DNA of 64,000 nucleotides from Lumbricus terrestris (taxonomy: Eukaryota; Annelida; Clitellata; Crassiclitellata; Lumbricidae). The position numbers and the translations under genes are program-made. The stretch's first letter is position 1. The number at the start of each line of letters is the position of its first letter. This document shows, in pieces, positions 47,001 to 53,000 of the stretch. The DNA lies in assembly GCA_949752735.1 (NCBI GenBank), contig OX457038.1, positions 60,874,020-60,938,019 on the forward strand, written 5' to 3'. Below the pieces are notes generated by a model. It did no database searches and was not told where the DNA came from. It saw only the letters and a list, made by a program, of their open reading frames with translations.

Positions 47001-49964
47001 CTTACTACTCGTACTTCCAGTGGAGATCTGTTAGCGCTGCATGGAAGTAACTTGCTGTTGGTGTTGCTATATAAACTGTCGTAAATACAATCAATTACAT
47101 ACAGGGTGGCCCAGCATAAATGTCCCGACTTTGCACGCGTATAACTTCGCCAATTTTTAACATTTATTTATACTTAATGCATCAAATTAAAGGTATTTCA
47201 CTCTAGTATTAACTCTAAAAACGTAGAACTGATACTAGTTTAGGTTTTAATTATATACTTGGAACAGCGCTAGCTACCATTTTTTGTCATTACTGACGCA
47301 TTATGACGCCGTTTCCCCGGGAAATTCTATCGTTTTTTGCTAAAACGCGCGTAGACACGATCATTTTGGGTGTTTGTAGGGTCCCTACCATGAATATCTT
47401 GTAATCGCAAGACCACGTCCTTTCAATTTTGCCAACAGCCGTGCACTGCCATGCGCTGCTTCAGACGCTTGCACGCTGCCAGCCGTTTCTTTGCGTAAGA
47501 GCTGGAGAGTTCGCTGGACTTCTCGTCGACAAATTACTTTAACTTTATGTCTATAATCTTTTCCAATACGTTATGCAGTGCTTCTAAGACTGCCTTTTTG
47601 CGCTGAATTTGCATGCAGGGCCTGCCCTGGTCATTGTCTTGACTGCAAATGTACGCGGACACACGAGCAATGTTAGCGGATGTGAGCACCGTGTGCTCCG
47701 ATTCCCATGGTTTGCGAGTAGAAAGTCCTGTTTTGTCAATTTTCCGTGGCAGATAATACAAAGACTAGTATTGTTTATTCCATCCTCTGTTAGAATAATC
47801 GTTAATCATTTCAAACGAATTAAATCTCTTATCAGTTCGTAAAATTAAGATCGAAACGCGATCATCGTCTGTCAACGGCGCCAGGTTGCGTCACAAATGA
47901 CAGGAAAATATGGTAGCTAGCGCTGTTCCGGGCATATAATTAAAACCTAAACTAGTATCAGTTCGACTTTTTGAGTTAATACTAGAGTGAAATACCTTTA
48001 ATTTGATGCATTAAGTATAAATAAATGTTAAAAATTGGCGAAGTTATACGCGTGCAAAGTCGGGACATTTATGCTGGGCCACCCTGTATATGATTTCTTT
48101 ACATCTGTTTGTCTTGTTGTAGGACTCCTAAGCCGCTGGTCACGGAAGAACAGGTTTGCAACTTTATATTCATGGTCACTTTTACCTCCTACCAGTCAAA
48201 TCTAGTTAATTAATTTTACCTCCTACCAGTCAAATCTAAGTCAGTTAATCAGTTGGATTGAACATAAAGTTGCCACTGACTATTACATAATCGTAATCTC
48301 CAAATTTATTAAGTACCACTCAAACGCCAAGTGCAGGGCACTAGCTTATTCATGAGCACCACTATAAAAGAATTTATTTGATCTGGCGAACCAGTTAGTT
48401 CAGCTTTTACGCTCGGTTTCGATGCATCATCCAATTTGTTCAGCAAGGCATACACTCAACTTGATTAGTCAGTCACTTTGCACAATATGATTTTTATGTT
48501 ACCAGCTGTCAGGTGCAGCGCATTGTGTCATTCCTATTGTTGACCACGTCGTCTTTTTGTTGCTGTCAGATATTGACAATGCCGGTTCCAGATGGCGATG
48601 GTGTCGATCGAACAATTGCACTTGGTGGTGTCTACAATCGTCCACCGATCGACGAAGGAGATGGTGACATCATTGGCAGTGGTGGCTCTGGTATTCAGGT
48701 CAGTCGTCTGACCTTCACCTGACCCAGATAGGTCACGTTTAGGATCACTAAATAGGCAAGGTTCTACTAAAAGAACATCTACTTTAGGTGAATAACGGTG
48801 AAGATGGAGATATTAAAAGTTGTTCAATATTTTATCTTTCTAAAGTATCATATAACTGCCACTGATGTTTTAAACTCACCTTTTCTTCACCTTCAGCTAT
48901 GCTACGGTGCTGGTCTTATATGAATTTTCATTATTATTATTATTATCATTATTATTATTATTATTGTTATTATTGGCTGACTTGATCTTGACCTAACATC
49001 ATATCACATTCACAGGTCATTTTATGCAGACTAGCATAACGTACATCATGTCACACGGTTCCTTATCTTTCTTATCTGGCTTTAACGTACATCATATCAC
49101 AAGTTCATTGCCGTACATTATGTGACCTTAGCCTAACTCACCATTTCCCAACTACCTGGTCCTACCATTACATCCCTTACCATACCATGCCTGACCTTGA
49201 CATTGCAGGGCGCTGGTGGATCCCAATCCCTCTCCGGGTACGTGCACATCGAGGCTCCACTTACCGCTTCACGAAGTCCGTCGGCTTTTGGCACCACATC
49301 CGGCGCCTCACAGTCAAACGCCCAGCAAGAAACGACGACCTACTACGAGAGCCGAGTTGCCACTGGTGGCACAAGATACGGTGCAGAGTCTCCCTACACG
49401 GACACGTCAAATGCTGCCACATCCGCTGGTGGAATCGGAGTCGGAGGGGGAGGGGTCGGTGGTGACTCAAGGGCTTCCTACTCGGCAACTGGAGCGAACA
49501 GGTACAATCGCGGAACCACGGCCGACTCGCCCCCACCGACACGCTCGCACTCAACCGGAACCATGACCAACATGGGCGTGGGGGCGTCCGTGTCCGGACC
49601 AGAGGGACCGGTCCGTCTCAACAACCCGAGTGACATGGTCCACTCGAAGATCGGTGCAACCCTTTTCCGACCAGGTGGTCAGGCGTACGCACAGAGCGTC
49701 ATCAGCGGCACAACGATGGTGGATCATTACGAGAATGAAGAGGACGTGAATACGCTCTACGGCACTCATCAGCACGACGCAAGGCTCGCACTTCCACTCG
49801 ACACGGAAGTCATGTACAGTCACGTGCGCCCCACGTCCGGTTACTACGACGACGCCGACGTCATGCCCCACCACGATCCCGGGTACTACCAGGGAGAGGT
49901 GCGTGTGATGCCGATGAGGGGATCCGTGACGAGCGAGCAGTTCCAGGAAACACGGTTCATGTGA
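15475..49964 (+). CDS. large transmembrane cadherin with PCDH15/CDH23-like membrane-adjacent domain, 41 coding exons
   Basis: Calcium-dependent adhesion receptor (family role). Exons, all joining in phase: 15475-15511, 16399-16434, 17338-17384, 18820-18927, 19504-19632, 20408-20521, 21333-21411, 21781-21893, 22872-23075, 23465-23623, 24376-24540, 25432-25505, 26024-26291, 27095-27249, 28307-28382, 28830-28902, 29569-29753, 30662-30788, 31068-31210, 31520-31652, 32732-32953, 34129-34286, 34961-35116, 35535-35657, 36332-36506, 37270-37487, 38905-39099, 39673-39780, 40551-40680, 41238-41486, 42037-42323, 43263-43351, 43964-44053, 44297-44414, 44980-45104, 45648-45673, 45875-45914, 46580-46594, 48123-48153, 48570-48698, 49209-49964. 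Total 5865 nt, about 1954 residues, divisible by three. Order: signal peptide, about 13 EC repeats, membrane-adjacent domain, one helix, about 335-residue tail. Only one EC linker has the full DxNDN calcium motif. Exon 18's donor and the 15-nt exon 38 are the least certain. The orthologue (PCDH15, CDH23, Cad99C/Cad87A type) is an inference. Confidence 0.9.
15901..16087. repeat. minisatellite, unit about 28 bp
   Basis: About six imperfect copies of a unit with AATCCATGAAATGTCAAGAT and GTGCYRAC. It lies in intron 1 of the cadherin gene; the open frames through it are repeat-made. Confidence 0.85.
16508..16660. repeat. irregular minisatellite, GCATTAGAATAGATTT units
   Basis: About seven degenerate 20-25-bp copies around TTGCATTAGAATAGATTT, within intron 2. 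Confidence 0.7.
17338..20521 (+). CDS. cadherin exons 3-6: EC1
   Basis: Exons 17338-17384, 18820-18927, 19504-19632 and 20408-20521. EC1 (about residues 27-140) opens with PVFQPNNYTVYASE, continues with DLSTNGIVLDNLVV and the strand WLQKSVYYLTFEAS, and ends NVTVNVLNAQTRPPNF. It is divergent: no LDRE and no DxNDN. The intron 3 flank (17690-17945) is an unusual C-rich tract, not coding. Confidence 0.85.
17690..17945. repeat. C-rich low-complexity tract
   Basis: Over 250 bases dominated by CCCCACC/CCCAACC. Open frames on both strands are proline- or glycine-rich by composition only. A similar tract lies at 39290-39530 in another intron of the same gene. Confidence 0.7.
20408..23075 (+). CDS. 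cadherin exons 6-9: EC2
   Basis: EC2 spans about residues 141-255 over the end of exon 6 and exons 7 (21333-21411), 8 (21781-21893) and 9 (22872-23075). Features: AVDPDG, IRYRLSQ, DYFQMEDVTGRL and LRIQVQASE. Exon 9 ends AAG|GCAAGG, a GC donor rather than GT; the next exon continues the protein in frame. Confidence 0.85.
22262..22330 (-). repeat. AGCGC-type SINE/LINE 3' end
   Basis: AATTTATATAGCGCCCCTTCAAGATCTC preceded by CAATCAAT; on the minus strand this reads as GCGCTATATAAATT followed by an (ATTG)-like tail. Confidence 0.55.
22872..24540 (+). CDS. cadherin exons 9-11: EC3
   Basis: EC3 spans about residues 256-371: exon 9 end (SYIGTVQERSPRGTIVQG), exon 10 (23465-23623; FRVDPNNATRYVQ, LNYDLMTQSLTFN) and exon 11 (24376-24540; ASVTVNLIPMNNYPPVF). 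The linker NNYPPVF lacks the acidic calcium ligands. Confidence 0.87.
23785..23945. repeat. degraded hAT-MITE related to the copy at 56328-56496
   Basis: TAAAGTGGTTTGGGTGAG, GAGCAGTGGGAATGCTGA and GCATGGTGAGCAGTT match the reverse complement of the 56.3-kb element. The terminal CAGTG ends and target duplication are no longer clear. Confidence 0.65.
24174..24361. repeat. 18-bp minisatellite next to the exon 11 acceptor
   Basis: About ten copies of ATTTTGTCATTTTGGATG-like units. The array stops about 15 bases before the exon 11 acceptor (AG at 24374-24375), so it supplies most of the T-rich tract there. Confidence 0.85.
24376..26291 (+). CDS. cadherin exons 11-13: EC4
   Basis: EC4 spans about residues 372-485: PVFTQQVYSVPIHETI (exon 11), AYDKDFGEYGNASIRYKI (exon 12, 25432-25505), then exon 13 (26024-26291) with IDYERVKSYQLTVVAVDDNG and the canonical linker DDNDNTPVF (residues 480-488). 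This is the only textbook calcium linker in the protein. A pair of extra cysteines (FKCDKY, SPCETP) and a third (GSCIDY) are unusual. Confidence 0.9.
24814..25060 (+). repeat. tRNA-derived SINE
   Basis: Head GGGGCAGTGGCGCATTGGAT with an A-box-like block and B-box AAGTTCGATTTCC (about 24870), acceptor-like ends GGGGC/GCCCC. The body ends near TTCAATAAAAGAAATTATTA. It lies in intron 11. Confidence 0.6.
25746..25798 (+). pseudogene. duplicate of the first part of cadherin exon 12
   Basis: 53 bases are identical to 25429-25481, that is the CAG of the acceptor plus the first 50 coding bases of exon 12. The copy is followed by GTTGCA. A 50-nt exon 25749-25798 would enter in phase 0 and leave in phase 2, like the real exon 12 (74 nt), so it could replace exon 12 in frame with an eight-codon loss. 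It could be a cassette exon, a recent dead duplication, or an assembly error. Confidence 0.6.
26024..28902 (+). CDS. cadherin exons 13-16: EC5
   Basis: EC5 spans about residues 486-594: PVFSSGTYYGNIVEGT (exon 13), ATDIDSSYNGNNNVTYRI and LWTIDPSSGSI (exon 14, 27095-27249), FQLIVEARDPD (exon 15, 28307-28382) and the linker PVNRFTPVF (exon 16, 28830-28902). Exon 14 uses the donor GTCAGT at 27250, which makes KNLGYFQLIVEARD across the junction. Confidence 0.85.
26700..27083. repeat. intronic tandem duplication, unit about 190 bp
   Basis: Two diverged copies containing ATATATAGGACATGTCTATA, TTGTAAGTTATTTTCTTC and ACCTGTTGTTACCTTGACC. The second copy runs up to the acceptor of exon 14. Confidence 0.8.
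27231..27362. repeat. 66-bp tandem duplication across a splice donor
   Basis: Copy 1 (27231-27296) includes the last 19 bases of exon 14 and its donor; copy 2 (27297-27362) repeats them with six or fewer changes. Between them TTATTTTCAG forms an acceptor-like sequence just before the duplicated exon end. Confidence 0.9.
27960..28090 (-). repeat. tRNA-derived SINE, minus orientation
   Basis: The reverse complement reads GCGGTGTGGTGGTGGGTTTG ... GGTTCCAGGTTCGAATCCACC, with a perfect B box GGTTCGAATCC (about 28017-28027) and an A-box-like block. It does not close into a full tRNA. It lies in intron 14. Confidence 0.65.
28652..28702 (+). repeat. (GATTAGATCA)n tail of a short retroelement
   Basis: ATAAAAGTCATAAGATTAGA is followed by repeated GATTAGATCA, similar in layout to the LINE 3' end plus tail at 12872-12908. 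Confidence 0.45.
28830..30788 (+). CDS. cadherin exons 16-18: EC6
   Basis: EC6 spans about residues 595-701: PVFNQANYSASITETDPPG (exon 16), TANDGDSPATPNGVVRYRL and FVIDSATGQVTVAPG (exon 17, 29569-29753), VVAQDEGNPPRVATSILTIT (exon 18, 30662-30788). The exon 18 donor is a choice: GTCAGC at 30789 gives the phase needed by exon 19, while two nearby GTs do not. Confidence 0.85.
29228..29300 (-). repeat. AGCGC-type SINE/LINE 3' end
   Basis: TCAATCAATTTATATAGCGC then TACTCAGAGGCGCTCCCAACC, the best-preserved copy of this family in the window. Confidence 0.6.
29858..30028. mobile_element. hAT-type MITE with perfect 8-bp TSD
   Basis: 171 bp, ends CAGTGATGGGGAA...TTCCCATCACTG, flanked by CTCATTAC (29850-29857, 30029-30036). 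The inside is made of AAGTATTT/AAATACTT blocks and is self-complementary. Confidence 0.9.
30662..32953 (+). CDS. cadherin exons 18-21: EC7
   Basis: EC7 spans about residues 702-822: PKFTPSTIRPPPVKK (exon 18), EPVGTNMTVLVASNTNP (exon 19, 31068-31210), NMFTVDPKTGLVTVNQPLNY (exon 20, 31520-31652) and ATIIITVLPVNDKPPSF (exon 21, 32732-32953). The phase across the exon 18/19 junction depends on the weak GTCAGC donor. Confidence 0.8.
32329..32688. mobile_element. hAT-like non-autonomous element
   Basis: 360 bp bounded by CAGGGGTTCTCAAACT and AAGTTTGAGAACCCGTG. The termini are of the hAT type, but no matching 8-bp target duplication was seen. It ends about 44 bases before exon 21. Confidence 0.7.
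32732..34286 (+). CDS. cadherin exons 21-22: EC8
   Basis: EC8 spans about residues 823-930: PSFGLPWTPQAPSINTTIQN, TYKLIDDYNGAFNISNVTG (exon 21), GLTRPLDYERDKNVKFVVTA and TNINEFPPVF (exon 22, 34129-34286). It has the LDYE motif but a weak linker. Confidence 0.88.
33253..33709 (+). mobile_element. non-autonomous Helitron
   Basis: Starts TCTATATTATAAGGCAGAAA after an A and ends with a short GC hairpin (CCGGGCAACGCCGGG, 33683-33697) followed by CTAG (33706-33709) before a T. A 5' TC, 3' hairpin plus CTAG, insertion between A and T and no inverted repeats are the Helitron signature. No helicase coding. A TGACGTCA site lies inside at 33521. Confidence 0.78.
33990..34068 (+). repeat. AGCGC-type SINE/LINE 3' end, plus orientation
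   Basis: GAGCGCTCCTGAGTAGATTT and GGGGCGCTTATATAAACACT are the reverse-orientation counterpart of the copy at 29228-29300. Confidence 0.5.
34129..36506 (+). CDS. cadherin exons 22-25: EC9
   Basis: EC9 spans about residues 931-1040: PVFNTSDYNATIPDN (exons 22-23), VSALDSDYSDYGQVRYEF and FTIDSVT (exon 23, 34961-35116), GVITVAPGASFDG and ILHVRAFDSPN (exon 24, 35535-35657), VQINVLNVNRAPPVF (exon 25). The exon 23 donor sits in the first unit of a 24-bp minisatellite. Confidence 0.9.
35111..35240. repeat. 24-bp minisatellite carrying the exon 23 splice donor
   Basis: Unit GTTACGGTCAGTGTTACGGC plus TTGT. Identical ACG|GTCAGT sites fall at 35117, 35141 and 35165, then GTCTGT at 35189. The unit length is a multiple of three and has no stop in the exon frame. 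Confidence 0.92.
36139..36322. repeat. 26-bp minisatellite next to the exon 25 acceptor
   Basis: About seven copies of TTTTGAAATGTTTTAAGAAA plus TGTCTG; the array ends within about ten bases of the acceptor AG (36330-36331). Confidence 0.9.
36332..37487 (+). CDS. cadherin exons 25-26: EC10
   Basis: Exons 36332-36506 and 37270-37487. EC10 (about residues 1041-1142): PVFTQQTYAISIPESSD, LFTIDPSTGGIRPVQSL, TYTLSVMAMDNGSPRLNG and TATVIITVLPSSYKLPIW. The linker has no acidic DxNDN. Confidence 0.88.
36886..37197 (+). repeat. tRNA-derived SINE with (TTATC)n tail
   Basis: Head GAGAGCTGGCGACCGTGCGT with B-box AGTTCGAATCC (about 36933), a body including GGTGAGCGGTGGTGAAGGAT, and a (TTATC)n tail at about 37171-37193. 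Confidence 0.65.
37270..39780 (+). CDS. cadherin exons 26-28: EC11
   Basis: EC11 (about residues 1143-1252): PIWNFPQSDGQTVYINE (exon 26), LDPLGTFVTRLSASN and FQINSTSGVITTARNVGYEG (exon 27, 38905-39099), VLNVAAVDGFNTVAKRTV then VHKENPSF (exon 28, 39673-39780). Confidence 0.87.
37675..37765 (-). repeat. short retroelement sharing the LINE 3' end, (TTACA)n tail
   Basis: The reverse complement has GGTGAATAAGCTGG and GTGGCTTTTGTGGGCGCTGA, as in the LINE 3'UTR (12826-12875), but ends in (TTACA)n instead of (GATTAC)n. Confidence 0.7.
38265..38580 (-). pseudogene. LINE reverse transcriptase C-terminal remnant
   Basis: On the minus strand, PRFDHTATFLQD followed in another frame by LHWLPIHQPVQ resembles the region after the RT domain of L2/CR1-type LINEs. 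It is shifted and degraded, differs from the 9-12 kb element, and lies in intron 26. Confidence 0.55.
39290..39530. repeat. C-rich low-complexity tract
   Basis: CCCC/CACC-dominated stretch with proline-rich pseudo-frames, like 17690-17945. Confidence 0.65.
39673..41486 (+). CDS. cadherin exons 28-30: EC12
   Basis: EC12 (about residues 1253-1376): PSFKLDTTGNCTEDIYWTIS, NTLSAQLQDPNDDINYSI (exon 29, 40551-40680), FTLQPTPNRRSAQVVFNG, FTVRALDKNFNP and KVHVRFVETKPVF (exon 30, 41238-41486). Divergent, with cysteines at GNCTED and RLCGGM. Confidence 0.83.
40965..41001. repeat. (AGC)n trinucleotide microsatellite
   Basis: About nine uninterrupted GCA units at the end of a longer GTA/GTG-rich run (40925-41001). 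Intronic. Confidence 0.85.
41238..43351 (+). CDS. cadherin exons 30-32: EC13
   Basis: EC13 (about residues 1377-1490): PVFDDNLHTCIRDDAEIGAD, QTIQFKFMSLQCATRSGADQ, VGVFSVKSDGLVETLRG and FNLQVQATYDDIAYASPIVT (exon 31, 42037-42323). The last EC before the membrane-adjacent domain. A GT-rich tract (about 41878-42000) precedes the exon 31 acceptor. Confidence 0.83.
43263..44414 (+). CDS. cadherin exons 32-34: membrane-adjacent domain
   Basis: Exons 43263-43351, 43964-44053 and 44297-44414 (about residues 1483-1581). Segments VTFNRPPELVKADMPNII, GGKVCVVGYKYHVSDEGVVD, SRTDVLMYVIDGRTKEVV and LTLDKLFKL follow the order seen in the membrane-adjacent (MAD/SEA-like) domain of PCDH15, where TL-V-EKK, A-V-VE-I, LTVYAID and ELFKFL occur. 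This is the main basis for linking the gene to the PCDH15/CDH23 group. Confidence 0.75.
43575..43690 (-). repeat. tRNA-SINE 3' part with (AAGT)n/(ACTT)n tail
   Basis: CTTTAATTGACCGCCTGCAA and ACGCACTGCG match the SINE at 55140-55375, next to (AAGT)n. Confidence 0.6.
44980..45104 (+). CDS. cadherin exon 35: transmembrane segment
   Basis: Encodes a strongly hydrophobic helix, about residues 1594-1619 (VAIAIGIIIGLLVIALLLF then four cysteines and IIW), followed by TK at the cytoplasmic side. The cysteine cluster at the inner face could be palmitoylated (inference). Confidence 0.93.
45648..48698 (+). CDS. cadherin exons 36-40: juxtamembrane cytoplasmic segment
   Basis: Small exons 45648-45673, 45875-45914, 46580-46594, 48123-48153 and 48570-48698 keep phase and encode LALCRQQGEKEPLIFKATSL, VNPA, TPKPLVTEEQ, then TMPVPDGDGVDRTIALGGVY and a Gly/Asp-rich stretch. 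The 15-nt exon 38 is optional because skipping it keeps the frame. Confidence 0.75.
45690..45765. repeat. (GTG)n-rich tract
   Basis: GTGGTGGTGGTGATGGTTGT and similar, just after the exon 36 donor. Confidence 0.8.
46020..46320 (-). repeat. AGCGC-type SINE/LINE 3' end
   Basis: GAGCATTTATATAGCGAGCGC and ACTACTCAGAGGTGCTCCCA match the 29.2-kb copy; the remaining 200 bases may be the body of the element. Confidence 0.5.
47102..48086. mobile_element. mariner-type element with 180-bp inverted repeats
   Basis: 985 bp between TA dinucleotides (47100-47101 and 48087-48088). Both ends begin CAGGGTGGCCCAGCATAAAT and stay nearly identical for about 180 bp (47102-47285 and about 47905-48086). TA duplication and CAGGGTGG ends fit Tc1/mariner. 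It sits in intron 38 and ends only about 35 bases before exon 39. Confidence 0.88.
47330..47765 (-). pseudogene. degraded mariner transposase fragment
   Basis: Inside the mariner, minus strand. An open part holds ANIARVSAYICSQDNDQGRP; after a stop comes a stretch with AKKRLAASVKRLKQRM and, further on, TNTQNDRVYARF, which resembles the region after the first catalytic aspartate of mariner-like transposases. Several stops; not functional. Assignment rests on short similarity. Confidence 0.4.
48181..48236. repeat. short tandem duplication
   Basis: TTTTACCTCCTACCAGTCAA plus ATCTA occurs twice, about 38 bases apart. Confidence 0.8.
49209..49964 (+). CDS. cadherin exon 41: main cytoplasmic tail and stop
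   Basis: 252 codons including TGA at 49962-49964 (residues 1704-1954). The sequence is rich in Gly, Ser, Thr and Tyr: a GGIGVGGGGVGG run, PPPTRS, the acidic tyrosine segment HYENEEDVNTLYG, then YYDDADVMPHHDPGYYQGEV. No classical beta-catenin-binding region is recognisable. The last residues ETRFM are encoded by the first unit of a 16-bp array. Base composition is GC-richer than the introns, which fits coding. Open frames on the minus strand here are shadows. Confidence 0.9.
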   Translation, partial: GAGGSQSLSGYVHIEAPLTASRSPSAFGTTSGASQSNAQQETTTYYESRVATGGTRYGAESPYTDTSNAATSAGGIGVGGGGVGGDSRASYSATGANRYNRGTTADSPPPTRSHSTGTMTNMGVGASVSGPEGPVRLNNPSDMVHSKIGATLFRPGGQAYAQSVISGTTMVDHYENEEDVNTLYGTHQHDARLALPLDTEVMYSHVRPTSGYYDDADVMPHHDPGYYQGEVRVMPMRGSVTSEQFQETRFM

Positions 49965-50073
49965 ACACGGTTCATGTGAACACGGTTCATGTGAACACGG
50001 TTCATGTGAACACGTTCATATGAACACGGTTCATGTGAACACGGTTCATGTGAACACGGTTCATGTGAACACG
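49949..50073. repeat. 16-bp palindromic tandem array over the stop codon
   Basis: Eight copies of ACACGGTTCATGTGAA; each contains the palindrome GTTCATGTGAAC (one copy has CATATG). The cadherin stop TGA lies in the first copy and the others are 3'UTR. Confidence 0.95.
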
Positions 50074-53000
50074 TCATCATCGTGCTTTACGGACGTTGTT
50101 CAAAATGGACGTCGTTCAAGAGAACATATCAACATGCCTTGTTAATTGTAACTGTAATCGTTGCAGAACATTTCTGTAGCACATTTTATGAATCTTGTGG
50201 ATCTTTCATGAATATGTCGCGACGCAACATGAGAAATGTGACTTATATCAATGATTGGCTTGTAATTTGTGGCAACAGCTGTGTGCTGAATGGCGTTGAA
50301 ACAATCCTAAGCCAACTTTGTGTTATTTCTTTGAACATGGGATGAAATAATTGTAAAAATAAACAAGTAGGGATCAGTCTAAAAGATGCTCAAAATGTGT
50401 TATAAAACGTCAGCATGCCATGCTGGTTTTCTGATGTGTGTTAGAAATAATATAAACGCAACAACATGTAACGTGATAACTGCTCTCTACCTGAATATTG
50501 TGTAGCAAAATATATTTCAATGATTGAATCTAGGAATATACCCTATGATATTGTTGTTTTTAAGTTTAAATTCTGATAGATATAAGAATGGATCAAATTC
50601 GACAATTTTTTATTATTGCAGTGTCTGAAAGGTGATTATTTTTAGAAATGCAAGGATTTAAATACGATTTTGATGATGTGCTTGTACAAGTAGTATACGT
50701 GTAATTGTTGACATAAGTAATTAAAACCTTGTGTTATTTCAATTGAGTTTCTTCTTAATTAAGTTTCTAGACAAAAGGTGCATAACTATGACAGTTCTTG
50801 TTGTAATTAGGCCTACTTACGTATATTGTGAGTTAATTAATAAATGCAGGTCACTTCCTGAGCCTGAATTAATTAGAAAATTAACGATTTTAATTTTTAA
50901 TTTTATCTGATGTTTACATGAGTGTGTTTAATAATTGAACTGACATTTATAGAGCATACGTAGACTCTTCATTTATCGTATTAGTTCTGCCTTATAGAAA
51001 TATATTTGCAGTTTGCATGTTTTTCATTGTGCTTTTAGCTCTGTAGTGAAATGTTAGCTTCCTTTTCTGCCTTCGGGCGTAAAAAGTGCTCAATTAGGCA
51101 AATGTTATTGTAAGGGAACCATTTAAAAGCCGAAGCACATTTTGTTTATAACCTGCATTGTACTTTTTATATGTTTATATAATGCCATTTATAAAATTCG
51201 AGGCAAAAAGTAATGCCAGACATGACACAGCATATTTATGATTAATGTAGAACCACGTTAATGTAATCGTAATGTACAGAATACTCAGAAACAGTTGTAA
51301 TGTAATGGTAGTGTGCAATAAGCTTTCCTGCTGTGTCGAACATTATTGTAGGAGTGTAACGTGTTGTAACAGAAATTTCCGCATTACAGATATTTCAGTG
51401 TGATTCTTGGTGTATCTATTTTGCTTCAGTGTGTGTATTTAACAAGGTTTGTTTTCAGAAACTGTTATTTGTAAATTTTTCACTTCTAATTTAATTAAAT
51501 AGAAACATTAACACAACATCTTTCTGTTCGATAATGGGGTTTTCCGTAATGAGTTTTTCCATAATGGGCAGCAAATTAGCAATGCTGGGTTTCCCTAAGG
51601 GACAACAATGCTGGGTTTTTCTCAAAGATACACTAGATAAATTGATCGATACAATTTATAGACCAGTGGTGACTATCGTAGTTATATGAGAACTTTGGGC
51701 TAACCGATGAACTTTCTTAGTCTAACATAAGCAATGCTTTTATGAGATGCTATACATAAGTGCCTAGCTGCTTACTTACATACATAATTATGGTTAAGGT
51801 GAACCCATTCTTAATCAATACTTCTGGGTTTTTTCTATAGCACCTCTAAAAACCTTTCAAAGAGGTGGCTCAAAAATCAACGCCTTCAAACTTGGATAAC
51901 ACGTTAAACTAAGGTGCTTAATTGAGACCATGTATGGTGCATAATTAATATGATTTTGCCTTAATTAATCCTGCATATTAGATTTAATTAACAAATGCAG
52001 GTCACTCTTTGGCACTTCATTATTTAGAAAGATTAAAATGATTAACAGTATGGACAGGCACAGAAGCATTGCATTTGGGTGAACACTGACCAAGCGACAC
52101 AGGTACCATCATTAAACAATCTTTGGAGGGATGGGCTAATTGAGCATTACAGACCAATTTGCAGTGGTTTTAACACAGTCTTCTGAACCCTTGTTATATT
52201 ATCTTATCAATTAGTGCATTGTTGTTGATTTGGTGATCAGAAGTGAACTGTGTTGTTGTTCGTTGTGCTATGTGCTTTTTTCATGGATTCGGTGCCATGC
52301 CCTTTGCAGCGGGATTGGCGCTTGTCACTTCTAGAGACAGATTGTTGTTTAACTCTGTACACAGCTTTTCATTCTGGTTTATGGATTTTGCTAGTTTTTA
52401 TATTCTTATAATGCCGATTATGATTATTTGAGTTAGGCGTAAATTATGCGGCCAATTATTGCCATTAAATGTCTTTTGAAACAGTTACTGGATTATTTTT
52501 TATGAATTATGGTTATATCGTTGACTTTTTGGAGACGCTATATAATTGAGGGATTATGATTACGAGCTCAGTTCTGATAAGAGAAGAAAATTTGCAATTC
52601 TGTACAACTTTATGTTGCACTACAATTTGACCATACGTTTCTATGAACTTTATAAGATAACAACACACAAGTTTGAGGACATTTAGTGTGGGAACACATG
52701 TGAAGATATGTGTGTGTGATGTTATGAGGACACACATGTATAACGAAAAGCCTGATGCAACATTAATTCTATTACCAGCTCATGTCACTTGCTTGAATAA
52801 ATGATAGTGAAGCATTAGCGAGAAGCAAGCATTTAACAAGCGAACCAAACTGACATCGTTTCATTAATGCAAGACAAGGAGAAATCTAACGCTAACCAAT
52901 ATCACAAACTGTCAACAATAAACTGGTTCCCATGCGTATTATTGTATTGGAGTCACATAAGTTTTCTGCCCCTTATCTTAAGACGTCTCCTTTCAAGGGC

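Noticed and set aside
49261..49874. Two long minus-strand frames opposite the cadherin tail exon
   Set aside because: Shadows of a GC-rich coding exon whose plus frame has splice, phase and stop support.
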